Assembly: GCA_964611185.1 (NCBI GenBank)
Contig: CAZSXE010000006.1
Span: 1-64,000, forward strand
Length of the DNA: 64,000 nt
Source of the DNA: CAAGNP01 sp964611185
GTDB taxonomy: Bacteria; Bacteroidota; Bacteroidia; Bacteroidales; UBA932
Direction: 5' to 3'
The notes beneath the pieces were generated by a model that saw only the letters and a list, made by a program, of their open reading frames with translations, made no database searches and was not told the origin of the DNA. Within the stretch, counting starts at the first letter, position 1. Every line of letters begins with the position of its first letter. Below are positions 8,110-18,007 of the stretch, one piece after another. A program made the position numbers and the translations under genes.

Positions 8110-9444
8110 ATGAGTAGAATTGTTGTACTTGGAGGTGGAGAAAGCGGTACGGGAGCCGCCGTGCTCGCAAAAATGAAAGGATTTGATATTTTCCTCTCGG
8201 ACAATGGTCCAATAAACGACAAAGGGAAAAAAGTACTAAATGAGTACCATATACCTTTCGAAGAGAATGGACACACAAAAGCTCTGATCCTCAATGCAGA
8301 CGAGGTGGTAAAAAGCCCCGGGATTCCCGATACAGTCCCCATTGTTCAAGAGATACTCCGACACGATATTCCGATTATATCCGAAATAGAATTCGGAGGG
8401 AGATACGATAATGCCAAGAAGATTTGTATCACAGGGAGCAACGGTAAAACGACCACCACATCCATCATCTATTATCTTCTCAAAAATGCAGGGTTGAATG
8501 TAGGGCTTGCTGGGAATATAGGAGACAGTTACGCCTTCCAAGTGGCTACCTGCCAATACGATATCTATGTAATCGAGCTAAGTAGTTTTCAGCTCGACGG
8601 GATGTATGATTTCAAAGCCGATATAGCTATTCTTCTGAATATCACCCCCGATCATCTCGACAGATACGACTATGATATGCAGAAGTATATCAAAGCCAAA
8701 TTCAGAATCACCCAAAATATGTCCGAAAACGACTGTTTTATTTTCTGTGACGACGATGAAATAACTCTCGGACACCTGAATAAAATAGTGACGAGAGCCA
8801 AGCTGCTTCCTTTTTCACAAACACATATTGTGGAGAACGGAGCATACATTCAAGGGGATAAAATGGTGGTAAAATATGACGACGACGAGTATTCTATGTT
8901 TCTTCAAGAACTCTCGCTTGCAGGGAGACACAATGTATATAATTCAATGGCTGCCGCTATTGCCGCCAAGGTAATGAAGATAAGAAACGAAGTGATAAGG
9001 GAAAGCCTTATGTCATTTGTGGCCATAGAACACAGACTTGAAAAAGTACTTACCATCAAAGGGGTGCTTTATATTAACGACTCAAAGGCTACCAATGTCA
9101 ATTCCACCTGGTACGCCCTCGAATGTATGGACAGACCTGTGGTATGGATTGCAGGTGGTAAAGATAAGGGAAACGATTACGAACCGCTGTATGATCTTGT
9201 AAAAGACAAGGTTAAGGCGCTGGTATGCCTGGGTAAGGATAATAAAAAACTCCATGAATGTTTCACAGATAAAGTAAAAACCATTACCGATGCATCCTCG
9301 GCTAAAGAGGCTGTAGAAAAAGCATATTCGCTCGCAGAGAGTGGAGACATCGTTCTTCTCTCCCCGTGCTGCGCAAGTTTCGATTTGTTTAAAAGTTACG
9401 AAGACAGAGGTAGTCAATTTAAAAAAGCAGTAAGAGAACTATGA
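8110..9444 (+). CDS. murD: UDP-MurNAc-L-alanine:D-glutamate ligase MurD
   Basis: The 444-residue cytoplasmic Mur ligase adds D-glutamate to UDP-MurNAc-L-Ala. It shows an N-terminal Rossmann-like start (VVLGGGESGTGAA), the ATP loop ITGSNGKTTTTS (K113), ELSSFQLD, NITPDHLDRY, and the ligase C-domain patterns INDSKATN and WIAGGKDKG. The ftsW start codon overlaps its stop by 4 bp (ATGA). Confidence 0.96.
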   Translation: MSRIVVLGGGESGTGAAVLAKMKGFDIFLSDNGPINDKGKKVLNEYHIPFEENGHTKALILNADEVVKSPGIPDTVPIVQEILRHDIPIISEIEFGGRYDNAKKICITGSNGKTTTTSIIYYLLKNAGLNVGLAGNIGDSYAFQVATCQYDIYVIELSSFQLDGMYDFKADIAILLNITPDHLDRYDYDMQKYIKAKFRITQNMSENDCFIFCDDDEITLGHLNKIVTRAKLLPFSQTHIVENGAYIQGDKMVVKYDDDEYSMFLQELSLAGRHNVYNSMAAAIAAKVMKIRNEVIRESLMSFVAIEHRLEKVLTIKGVLYINDSKATNVNSTWYALECMDRPVVWIAGGKDKGNDYEPLYDLVKDKVKALVCLGKDNKKLHECFTDKVKTITDASSAKEAVEKAYSLAESGDIVLLSPCCASFDLFKSYEDRGSQFKKAVREL

Positions 9445-10646
9445 GTAAAATTGTCGGCAGACTAAGAGGCGATAAAGTTATATGGCTGGTAATCATGCTT
9501 TTGGCACTGATTTCCATTACTGCCGTATATTCTTCCTCATCAGCTTTGGCCCTAAAAGCCGACAAGTCGGTTTACTCATTTCTTTTTAAACAAATGGGGT
9601 TTGTGGTTTTGGGATTCGGAACACTACTTCTGTGCTATATCATCCCTTTGAAAATCTACAGAACACTTACAATCCCTATTCTCATCCTCTCTGTAGTTCT
9701 GCTGATTTACACCATATTCAAGGGAGCGATGCTCAATGATGCCACCAGATGGATTAAAATAGGTGGTCTGACCATTCAGCCATCGGAACTCGCGAAGATT
9801 GCAGTAGTGCTATATCTCGCACGAATATTTGAAACATCAAAGTTTGAAACATTTAAAGAGTATGCTTTAAAGATTCTTCTCCCGGTGGGGACAGTGTGCA
9901 TACTTTCGCTCTACGGTAGCGTTTCGGTCGCTCTGATAATTGGAATAATTACCCTGATAATACTTATATGCGTGGGGATAAAAGCAAGATTTATATGGAT
10001 TACCATCGCCATCGTAATCGGAGCCGCATCAATTCTTTTCACCGTTAACCACTTTACCGGTACATTTTCGAGAATTGACACATTCACAGCACGCATAGAA
10101 CGGTTTTTCACCTCCGAAGATGAAGAAAAAGAACTTACTCCTGCCCAGAGACAGGAAAGAGAAGATAAAAATTACCAAAAAGAGAAAGCAATTGCAGCTA
10201 TTCAGGTGGGGGGAATATTCGGAAGAGGTCCAGGAAATAAAGTTGTAGATACCCTTCCCCACCCCTACTCCGATTTTATATACGCCTCTATAATAGAAGA
10301 ATGGGGGTTGTTCGGAGCAACAATAGTAATTATGCTTTATCTATGGTTTTTCTTCAGATGTATAGTCATTGCAAGAACATGTACCAAGACTTTCTCGACT
10401 ATAGTAGTTCTCGGTTTATCGCTTTTGATTACCATGCAGGCGATGCTTCATATACTGGTAAATGTGGGATTGTTCCCCGTCACAGGACAAACACTCCCGC
10501 TAATCAGTCTCGGGGGGAGTTCATACATAATTATGAGCGGTGCATTCGGGATTATTCTTTCTGTCAACAGAACCATAGAAATAAAAGTGGAACAAGATAC
10601 AGAATTAGAAAACGGAACAGATATTAAACAATTGAAAAATGGGTAA
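9441..10646 (+). CDS. ftsW: Septal peptidoglycan glycosyltransferase FtsW
   Basis: This SEDS-family integral membrane protein (401 aa, about ten helices) polymerizes lipid II at the septum in partnership with FtsI. Family patterns include DATRWIKIGGLTIQPSELAK in the middle and the late GLFPVTGQTLPLISLGGSS. A charged extracellular loop (about residues 225-255, rich in E and K) separates the two halves. It overlaps murD by 4 bp and murG by 8 bp. Confidence 0.95.
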   Translation: MSKIVGRLRGDKVIWLVIMLLALISITAVYSSSSALALKADKSVYSFLFKQMGFVVLGFGTLLLCYIIPLKIYRTLTIPILILSVVLLIYTIFKGAMLNDATRWIKIGGLTIQPSELAKIAVVLYLARIFETSKFETFKEYALKILLPVGTVCILSLYGSVSVALIIGIITLIILICVGIKARFIWITIAIVIGAASILFTVNHFTGTFSRIDTFTARIERFFTSEDEEKELTPAQRQEREDKNYQKEKAIAAIQVGGIFGRGPGNKVVDTLPHPYSDFIYASIIEEWGLFGATIVIMLYLWFFFRCIVIARTCTKTFSTIVVLGLSLLITMQAMLHILVNVGLFPVTGQTLPLISLGGSSYIIMSGAFGIILSVNRTIEIKVEQDTELENGTDIKQLKNG

Positions 10647-11772
10647 AAAAGTAATTATCAGCGGCGGAGGTACAGGTGGGCACATCTTCCCCGCCATATC
10701 AATAGCAAACGCATTGAAAGAAATTCAACCTGACATTGAGATATTGTTTGTAGGTGCGTTAGGAAAGATGGAGATGGAGAGAGTGCCATCTGCCGGCTAT
10801 CCTATAAAAGGATTGCCGGTGGCAGGTCTCAAAAGAAGTTTGTCACTCTCTAACCTTACCCTCCCCTTTAAAGTACTCAAAAGTGTATCGCTTGCAGGTA
10901 AAATCATAGATGAATTCAAGCCCGATGTAGTTGTGGGTGTCGGAGGATATGCAAGTGCTCCGTTACTATGGAGTGCCACCTCTAAAAAAATACCTTGTCT
11001 GATACAAGAACAAAACTCCTACGCCGGTCTTACCAATAAAATACTTGGTAAGAAGGTGGATAAAATATGTGTGGCGTATGACGGAATGGAAAAATTCTTC
11101 CCAAAAGATAAAATACTATTTACAGGGAATCCTATAAGAAAAGAGATCAGACCGACCGTAGAGGGGGAAAAAGAAACCGCCTGCAAATATTTTAACATCT
11201 CCCCCGACCTACCCACAGTATTAATTGTGGGAGGGAGCCTCGGAAGCGGAACATTAAACAGAACACTGCAATCTTTCGTCAAGCAGCACACAGGGGAGCT
11301 ACCGTATCAGATATTATGGCAGAGCGGAAAAGGATATAAAAATTCTATTAAATCCTTCTTCGAACAATTAGAAGGCTCTCATACCGAAAACGATGTAAGA
11401 AGTTACGGAAACATAAGAAATTTCGATTTTATCAGCAGGATGGATTTGGCATTTGCCGCTTCAGACATTATAGTCTCGCGAGCAGGTGCAGGTACAATCT
11501 CCGAATTGTGCGCAGCAGGAAAAGCGTCAATTTTCGTCCCCTCACCCAATGTAGCCGAGGATCATCAGACACATAATGCCATGGCACTGGTACATAAAGA
11601 AGCTGCCATCATGGTAAAAGATGTTGATGCACAGGAAAAACTAATGGAGAATGTTGAAAAGCTCCTGAGCGATAAAGAAGAGATAAAAAAGATTCAAAAT
11701 AACATATTAAAACTATCTAAGATAGATGCTGCAAAAGAGATAGCAGAGCAAGTATTGAAATTGATGAGATGA
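10639..11772 (+). CDS. murG: Lipid II synthase MurG (GlcNAc transferase)
   Basis: The 377-residue GT28 enzyme transfers GlcNAc from UDP-GlcNAc to lipid I on the inner face of the membrane. The N-terminal GGGTGGHIFPAISIA glycine-rich loop, VVGVGGYASAP, LIQEQNSYAGLTNK, and the C-terminal nucleotide-sugar site ASDIIVSRAGAGTISEL and HQTHNA are all present. The gene overlaps ftsW (8 bp) and murC (4 bp). Confidence 0.96.
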   Translation: MGKKVIISGGGTGGHIFPAISIANALKEIQPDIEILFVGALGKMEMERVPSAGYPIKGLPVAGLKRSLSLSNLTLPFKVLKSVSLAGKIIDEFKPDVVVGVGGYASAPLLWSATSKKIPCLIQEQNSYAGLTNKILGKKVDKICVAYDGMEKFFPKDKILFTGNPIRKEIRPTVEGEKETACKYFNISPDLPTVLIVGGSLGSGTLNRTLQSFVKQHTGELPYQILWQSGKGYKNSIKSFFEQLEGSHTENDVRSYGNIRNFDFISRMDLAFAASDIIVSRAGAGTISELCAAGKASIFVPSPNVAEDHQTHNAMALVHKEAAIMVKDVDAQEKLMENVEKLLSDKEEIKKIQNNILKLSKIDAAKEIAEQVLKLMR

Positions 11773-13115
11773 AAAATGTATATTTTATAGGGATAGGAGG
11801 AATAGGAATGAGTGCCTTGGCAAGATATTTCAAGCACTCAGGGTTATCTGTGTCGGGGTATGACAAGACTCCGAGCAAGCTCACTGCCTCCCTCCAAGCA
11901 GAAGGAATACCCGTCCACTATGAGGAACAGATAGAGCTTGTTCCCAAAGATATAGCAGAAACATTGGTAATCTACACTCCGGCTATTCCCGAGGATATGA
12001 AAGAGCTCGTCCTTGTGAGGGAGAAAGGATACAGACTAATTAAACGCTCGCGGGCTCTCGGAGAGATTGCCGCAGGTCAAAAATGTCTTGCAATATCGGG
12101 GACACACGGAAAAACTACTACAAGCACTCTACTTGCACATATTTTGACAAATTCGGGAGAGGGCTGCTCTGCCTTTTTGGGTGGAATCTCGAAAAATTAC
12201 CACACAAATTTACTTCTAAGTAAAAATCAGGTACTTGTGGCCGAAGCAGACGAATTTGATCGCTCCTTCCTTCAGCTCTACCCTGATATTGCGGTGATAA
12301 CCGCTGTGGATGCAGACCACCTCGACATTTACAAAGATATAGAGCATGTAAAAGAGGCATTTGTCGATTTTGCATCACAAGTTAAAGAGGCGGTGATTAT
12401 CAAAAAAGGGATTGAGATTAATCTTAAAACCAAAGCAAGGATATATACCTACTCATACGATTCATTGGCCGACTTCTATGCATCGGAAATAACTAAAGAT
12501 AGCTGCGGATATTTTCATTTTACCATCAATACACCTTCGGGGAAGATTGAAAACTGCACAGTAGGCATCCCCGGATGGGTAAATGTGGAAAATGCCATTG
12601 CAGCGTCAGCTGTGGCTCTTCTTCATGGAACTTCTCCTGAAGAGATTAAAAAGGGTTTGATGACATTCTCTGGAGTGGAAAGAAGATTCGACATTCACCT
12701 CAACACACCTAAATGTGCATATATCGACGATTATGCCCATCATCCCAATGAGATTTCAGCTGCAATAAGCTCCATTCGGAATATTTTCCCCAATCGCAGA
12801 CTGACAGGGGTTTTCCAACCTCATCTTTACACCAGGACAAGAGATTTTTACAAAGAATTTGCCCATAGCCTGAGTGCACTTGATTCATTAATTCTTCTCC
12901 CCATCTATCCGGCGAGAGAGCAACCCATTGAAGGGATAAATTCAGAGCTAATATTGGATTTGGTCACTATAAAAAATAAGGAAATAATACCAAAAGAATC
13001 CCTTTTGGAAGATATTGAGAAAAGAGATATAGATATTCTTATCACTTTTGGAGCGGGGAATATTGATAGATTTATAGAGCCTATTACTGAAATATTAAAG
13101 AAAAAACAGGAATAA
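11769..13115 (+). CDS. murC: UDP-N-acetylmuramate:L-alanine ligase MurC
   Basis: This 448-residue Mur ligase catalyses the first amino-acid addition to UDP-MurNAc. It starts with the dinucleotide-fold pattern FIGIGGIGMSALARY, contains the ATP loop SGTHGKTTTSTLL (K115), AVDADHLDIY, and the C-terminal DDYAHHPNEI and FQPHLYTRTRDF typical of MurC. Its stop codon overlaps the ftsQ start by one base (TAATG). Confidence 0.96.
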   Translation: MKNVYFIGIGGIGMSALARYFKHSGLSVSGYDKTPSKLTASLQAEGIPVHYEEQIELVPKDIAETLVIYTPAIPEDMKELVLVREKGYRLIKRSRALGEIAAGQKCLAISGTHGKTTTSTLLAHILTNSGEGCSAFLGGISKNYHTNLLLSKNQVLVAEADEFDRSFLQLYPDIAVITAVDADHLDIYKDIEHVKEAFVDFASQVKEAVIIKKGIEINLKTKARIYTYSYDSLADFYASEITKDSCGYFHFTINTPSGKIENCTVGIPGWVNVENAIAASAVALLHGTSPEEIKKGLMTFSGVERRFDIHLNTPKCAYIDDYAHHPNEISAAISSIRNIFPNRRLTGVFQPHLYTRTRDFYKEFAHSLSALDSLILLPIYPAREQPIEGINSELILDLVTIKNKEIIPKESLLEDIEKRDIDILITFGAGNIDRFIEPITEILKKKQE

Positions 13116-13906
13116 TGTTTAGAAAAATAGTAACATATACAGGTATTTCCATGGTATTTATCATTTTTGGAGCCTATTTCTATTTTGCATCGATGCTTAA
13201 AGAAAAAGGTGACGAAAAAGCTCTATGTAAAGTGATAGATGTTACTATTTTGGACAGTACAGTCAATAGATTTGTGAGCTGCAAAGAGGTAAAAGGGCTT
13301 ATAATGAGCTCTCCGGCCAAGCCGATAGGGCTTAAAATAAAAGACATAAGGATTAACGACCTCGAAGAGACACTTAACAAGAGAAGCGCCATCAAAAAAA
13401 GTGATGTTTCAGTCTCGAGAGATGGCAAGATGTATGTCTCCATAACACAGCGTCGTCCCCTTCTGAGGATAGAGGGTGAAGGTGGAGGATTTTACATAGA
13501 TGAGTCTCTGTATGTGTTTCCGCTGGTAAATACATTCACCTCCTATGTTCCTGTGGTAACAGGCAATATCCCCATTCAACTAAAAAAAGGGCATCGGGGA
13601 TTGGCATCCGGCGATGACGCAAAGTGGCTGAATACAGTTATGAAATTTGGAAATTACATCTCAAAGAGCGATTTTTGGGATGCTCAGATTCAACAGATAC
13701 ATTTCGATTCCAACGGTGATGTTCACTTATACACGAGGGTGGGTGACCAAAACATAAATTTCGGCACCTTGGATGAGGTGGAAAAGAAACTGAGAAAGCT
13801 AAATGCTTATTATCAAAATATCGTTCCAATATATGGATGGAACAGATATTCTGAGATTAATCTGAAATATGAAGATCAGATAGTGTGTAAATTAAAAAAA
13901 CAATGA
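13115..13906 (+). CDS. ftsQ: Cell division protein FtsQ
   Basis: The 263-residue bitopic membrane protein has one N-terminal helix (about residues 7-27) and a periplasmic part with a POTRA-like region (about 42-115, including the RRPLLRIEG strand) and a beta domain. It links the FtsL subcomplex to late divisome proteins. Sequence conservation is low across phyla, so the call relies on topology, size and its place between murC and ftsA. Confidence 0.88.
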   Translation: MFRKIVTYTGISMVFIIFGAYFYFASMLKEKGDEKALCKVIDVTILDSTVNRFVSCKEVKGLIMSSPAKPIGLKIKDIRINDLEETLNKRSAIKKSDVSVSRDGKMYVSITQRRPLLRIEGEGGGFYIDESLYVFPLVNTFTSYVPVVTGNIPIQLKKGHRGLASGDDAKWLNTVMKFGNYISKSDFWDAQIQQIHFDSNGDVHLYTRVGDQNINFGTLDEVEKKLRKLNAYYQNIVPIYGWNRYSEINLKYEDQIVCKLKKQ

Positions 13907-13907
13907 T

Positions 13908-15239
13908 ATGGGTAATTATGTAGCAGCTATTGATTTTGGAACCACAAAAGTAGTTACGCTTGTGGGAGAGAAATCGGCCGGAGGGGTGAAAATCGTGGGA
14001 TTTTCCGAAGCTCCTTCCTCCGGTATCAAACACGGAGAAGTCATTAATATCCAAAAAGTTATGGATTCACTCAAGCCGTGCATTGATGAAGTGGGGAAAC
14101 AGGTTGAAGATTTGGGATATAAACTCAATGAAGTATATGTGGGAATATCAGGGCAGAATGTCCATAGCAAGACAAGCACCTTGAGAAGACTTCGTTCCAA
14201 TCCTGACGAACTGATTTTGGAGAGCGAGCTTACGGGGATGCTTGAAGAGATGTATCATTCGAGCGTGGAACAAAACGAAAAGGTACTCCATGTTATTCCC
14301 CAATCATATAATATAGATGAGAACATCAATGTTCCTCACAAAGATGTAGAGGGTATGGTAGGAAAAGAGGTGGAAGGATACTATCGTTTGATAGTGGGGC
14401 GTTCAAATCCTGCCAAATTTATTGAAAGTGTATTAAAAAAATCGGGACTTCAGGTTAAAAAGATGATACTTAACCCCATTGCATCAGCAGAAGCAGTCCT
14501 TAGTGAAGATGAAAAAGAGATAGGGGCTGCAGTAATTGATATAGGAGGGGGAACTACTGATGTTCTTATCATAAAAGATCACACAGTCAGGCACACCGCC
14601 ATCATACCATTCGGAGGAAATTCCATCACTGAAGATATTCGCCAGGAGTGTGAAGTATCGTTTCACGATGCTGAATTGCTTAAAATCAAACACGGATCAT
14701 GCCTGAGCGAATTTGCACCCGATAAAGTTATCTCGATTCCCAATAAGGGGATAGAGATTGCATATAAAAAACTTTATAAAGTGATTGAAGCGAGAATAAG
14801 TGAAATATTGGCGACAGTAGCCTACGAAATAGAGCAATCAGGCTACAAAGAAAAACTTATGGGAGGTATTGTCATCACAGGTGCTTCTTGCGAGCTGAAA
14901 CATTTGGAAAAAATAGCCAATGTCATTACTGGGATGAAAATAAGAATTGCCGCACCTGAAAAGCCTGTTCTTATGTCCACCTCTCTTGAAAGTGTCTTCA
15001 CCCCATCAAGCGCCACTGCCGCAGGTCTTATCATCTCAGGATTCGAGGATAAAGAAAAGAACGAGCAGACAGAAACTAAGGTAGAAGAAGATATCACCGA
15101 AAGGGATCTGTTCGGGAATCCTGTAAACAACAATGATGCCTCTTCATCCCCAAAGAAAAAAAGAAGTTTTAGAGAGAAGTTCAAGCAACTTACGGAAAAA
15201 GCCAAAAACGACCTTTTCAGCAACGACAATGAAGCATAA
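13908..15239 (+). CDS. ftsA: Cell division protein FtsA
   Basis: This 443-residue actin-like ATPase anchors FtsZ to the membrane. The actin-fold motifs are AAIDFGTTKVVTLVG (phosphate 1, residues 5-19), AAVIDIGGGTTDVLII (phosphate 2, about 205-220) and GGIVITGASCELKHLE (adenosine site). The tail after about residue 380 is charged and ends in a basic, potentially amphipathic stretch (KKKRSFREKFKQLTEKAKND), which resembles the membrane-targeting helix of FtsA. It begins 1 bp after ftsQ. Confidence 0.95.
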   Translation: MGNYVAAIDFGTTKVVTLVGEKSAGGVKIVGFSEAPSSGIKHGEVINIQKVMDSLKPCIDEVGKQVEDLGYKLNEVYVGISGQNVHSKTSTLRRLRSNPDELILESELTGMLEEMYHSSVEQNEKVLHVIPQSYNIDENINVPHKDVEGMVGKEVEGYYRLIVGRSNPAKFIESVLKKSGLQVKKMILNPIASAEAVLSEDEKEIGAAVIDIGGGTTDVLIIKDHTVRHTAIIPFGGNSITEDIRQECEVSFHDAELLKIKHGSCLSEFAPDKVISIPNKGIEIAYKKLYKVIEARISEILATVAYEIEQSGYKEKLMGGIVITGASCELKHLEKIANVITGMKIRIAAPEKPVLMSTSLESVFTPSSATAAGLIISGFEDKEKNEQTETKVEEDITERDLFGNPVNNNDASSSPKKKRSFREKFKQLTEKAKNDLFSNDNEA

Positions 15240-15251
15240 AACGATATTGAC

Positions 15252-16451
15252 ATGAAAGAAATAATTGAAAATATGATTGTACCCGAGGGCTGGAATGCAA
15301 AAGACAGCATCATCAAGATAATCGGTGTAGGTGGAGGAGGTACCAATGCCGTGAATCAGATGTATCTCCAAGGGATTAAGGATGTAAATTTTCTGGTATG
15401 CAATACCGACAGCAAACACCTCAATCAGTCGCCTGTCCCCGAAAAATTATTTATTGGAGAGGGGCTTGGAGCCGGTACAAGGCCACAAGTGGCACGCGAT
15501 GCCGCAATTGCCAAAATAGATGAGATTAAAAAATCCCTCGAAGATGGAACCAAGATGATATTTATCACTGCAGGAATGGGAGGAGGAACAGGGACAGGAG
15601 CTTCACCAATAATCGCAAAAATCGCGAAAGAACTCGGTATTCTTACCATCGCCGTGGTGACACAGCCATTCCTCGACGAGGGGCTTGGTTTTATCAGAAG
15701 AGCGTACGAAGGGATAATAGAACTTTCTAAATATGTGGATTCGCTGCTTATTATTGATAATCAGAAATTATACGAAATATATGGGAGCCTCCCCATCAAC
15801 GAAGCACTTCAGAAGGCAAATGATGTACTGAACACAGCCGTGAAGGGGATAGCGGAGATTATCACCGGAGACGGGTTTATGAATGTCGATTTCTCCGATG
15901 TGAAAATGGCTCTCGAAAACAGCGGTATGGCCCTTATGGGGGTGGGTGAAGCATCAGGGAAAAACAGAGCTCTCGAAGCGGTAGAGAAAGCATTTTCTTC
16001 TCCCCTTCTGAGAAACTACAATTTGAAAACCGCAGACAGTGTATTGATCAATATCACTTCCAATAAAAAGAAAATGCTTGAAACGAGAGAGATGGAGGAT
16101 ATAGTGAAATATGTTATAGAATATACCGGAAATGCAGAGAAATTCAAGAAAGGTCTTGCATTTGACGACTCTCTCGAAGAAGAGACGGTAAGGGTGACTG
16201 TGGTGGCTGCCGGAATATCTGCCGAAATAACTCCTCCCCCGCCACCAAAGAAAAAAAACAACCCCGGAGGGATCAATATCGACTCTGAAGACCCCGGAAT
16301 GGGAATAGATGTGCCGATAGGAGAAGGGTACAAAATCATCTCAATAGATATTAAGGATATTCCCATATATAAACAAGGCATAAATATTGCTGATTTTGAA
16401 AACGAAACAGCTCTCAAAAGGAGAGAAATGATAGAAAAAGAGAAAAAATGA
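15252..16451 (+). CDS. ftsZ: Cell division GTPase FtsZ
   Basis: The tubulin-like GTPase (399 aa) forms the Z ring. GTP-binding signatures are GVGGGGTNAVNQM near residue 28, AGMGGGTGTGASPI around residue 108 and the T7-loop region NVDFSDVK. A proline-rich, lysine-rich linker (about 320-345) leads to IKDIPIYKQGI, which aligns with the conserved C-terminal peptide that binds FtsA, followed by a further basic tail ending KRREMIEKEKK. The gltX start overlaps its stop by 4 bp. Confidence 0.96.
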   Translation: MKEIIENMIVPEGWNAKDSIIKIIGVGGGGTNAVNQMYLQGIKDVNFLVCNTDSKHLNQSPVPEKLFIGEGLGAGTRPQVARDAAIAKIDEIKKSLEDGTKMIFITAGMGGGTGTGASPIIAKIAKELGILTIAVVTQPFLDEGLGFIRRAYEGIIELSKYVDSLLIIDNQKLYEIYGSLPINEALQKANDVLNTAVKGIAEIITGDGFMNVDFSDVKMALENSGMALMGVGEASGKNRALEAVEKAFSSPLLRNYNLKTADSVLINITSNKKKMLETREMEDIVKYVIEYTGNAEKFKKGLAFDDSLEEETVRVTVVAAGISAEITPPPPPKKKNNPGGINIDSEDPGMGIDVPIGEGYKIISIDIKDIPIYKQGINIADFENETALKRREMIEKEKK

Positions 16452-18007
16452 CAGAAAGAAAAACAAGGGTAAGATTTGCCCCAAGTCCGACAGGCCCGCT
16501 TCATATCGGCGGAGTTAGAACAGCATTATATAATTATCTGTACGCCAAGCAGAAAGGGGGAGATTTCGTTCTTCGTATAGAAGATACTGATTCTCAGAGA
16601 TTCGTTCCGGGTGCTGAAAAATACATAATCGATTCATTGCGCTGGTGCGGAATTTTTCCCGACGAAGGTGTCAACGAAGATGGCACAATTGCAGAAAAAC
16701 CGTCAGAGAGGCATCCTTATGCACCGTACCGTCAATCTCAACGAAGAAGCATCTACCGAAAATATGCCGAAGAACTTGTAGAGAGAGGGTTTGCATATTA
16801 TGCTTTCGATACCCCTGAGGAGCTTGCCTCCCTTAGAAAGGAAAAAGAATCCAATGGTGAAACATTTACTTATAATTATGCAACACGCTCGCTGTTGCGT
16901 AACTCTCTCACATTGCCGGAGGCGGAATGTAACAAGATTATAGAAAACGAAAAAGATTGGACCATAAGGTTCAAAATTCCGGAAAATAAAGTGGTGAAGA
17001 TGCACGATCTAATTAGGGGAGATATTGAGGTCAATACCAATACCCTCGATGATAAAGTGCTATGGAAGGCCTCCGATGAACTTCCCACCTATCATCTTGC
17101 CAACATTGTGGACGATCATCTGATGGAGATTACCCAAGTTATCAGGGGTGAAGAGTGGCTTCCATCGCTACCGCTCCATTACCTCCTGTACGAGGCTTTC
17201 GGATGGGAGAATACTCAGCCCGAATTTGCCCATCTCTCACTACTGCTCAAGCCTGACGGAAAGGGCAAACTGAGCAAAAGAGATGGCGACAGACTTGGCT
17301 TTCCCGTTTTTCCTCTCCGATGGACCTCTCCCGAGGGGGAAATATCGAGGGGATATCGCGAAGACGGATATTTTCCACAAGCCTTTGTCAATATAATTGC
17401 TCTTTTGGGGTGGAACCCCGGTACCGAACAGGAAATTTTCTCACTTGATGAGCTTGTAAATACTTTTTCTCTCGACAGAGTAGTAAGATCCGGAGCCAAG
17501 TTCAATCCCGAAAAAGCTAAATGGTTTAATCACGAATATCTTCAAAAAGAAGATTGCAGATATTTAGCACAAGAGTTCGACAAAGTACTTGTCGATAAGG
17601 GGATTCACTGCGATATTCAATATGTGGAAAAGGTATGCTGTTTGATGAAAAACAGAGCCTCTTTTCTCACTGATTTTTGGGAATTATCCCATTATTTCTT
17701 CGTAGCTCCCGTTTCATACGACAGTGCTTCTGCTGCCAAATTTTTTATTCCTGAAAATAAAGAGAGGCTATCGAAAGTGAAAGAACTTATCACATCTGCG
17801 GAGCCGTTTACCAAAGAGTCAATCGAGGAAAAACTCCATAACTATATTGTCGAGAACCAGTGGCCGATGGGAAAAGTGATGAACGGACTAAGACTTGCCC
17901 TCGTAGGTACTTCAAATGGCCCGGGAGTGGCAGATATCATATCTATTATAGGGAAGAAAGATTTTTCCCAGAGGGTAGAGAGAGCTATTTGTAACATTCA
18001 GGCTTAA
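16448..18007 (+). CDS. gltX: Glutamyl-tRNA synthetase
   Basis: This 519-residue class I aminoacyl-tRNA synthetase charges tRNA-Glu. The HIGH-type motif is PSPTGPLHIGG (H19-I-G-G22) and the KMSKS-type motif is KLSKR near residue 275, followed by the segment GDRLGFPVFPL seen in Bacteroidetes GltX. An anticodon-binding helical domain follows. The gene is fused to the dcw cluster by an ATGA overlap with ftsZ, so it is probably co-transcribed with division genes. Its last 23 bp overlap, on the opposite strand, the 3' end of an anti-sigma-like gene. Confidence 0.95.
   Translation: MTERKTRVRFAPSPTGPLHIGGVRTALYNYLYAKQKGGDFVLRIEDTDSQRFVPGAEKYIIDSLRWCGIFPDEGVNEDGTIAEKPSERHPYAPYRQSQRRSIYRKYAEELVERGFAYYAFDTPEELASLRKEKESNGETFTYNYATRSLLRNSLTLPEAECNKIIENEKDWTIRFKIPENKVVKMHDLIRGDIEVNTNTLDDKVLWKASDELPTYHLANIVDDHLMEITQVIRGEEWLPSLPLHYLLYEAFGWENTQPEFAHLSLLLKPDGKGKLSKRDGDRLGFPVFPLRWTSPEGEISRGYREDGYFPQAFVNIIALLGWNPGTEQEIFSLDELVNTFSLDRVVRSGAKFNPEKAKWFNHEYLQKEDCRYLAQEFDKVLVDKGIHCDIQYVEKVCCLMKNRASFLTDFWELSHYFFVAPVSYDSASAAKFFIPENKERLSKVKELITSAEPFTKESIEEKLHNYIVENQWPMGKVMNGLRLALVGTSNGPGVADIISIIGKKDFSQRVERAICNIQA

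Noticed and set aside
15693..16504. Antisense frames inside ftsZ, including one of 162 codons
   Set aside because: Composition mirrors the ftsZ linker, for example runs of Gly and Phe from Pro and Lys codons. FtsZ itself is certain.
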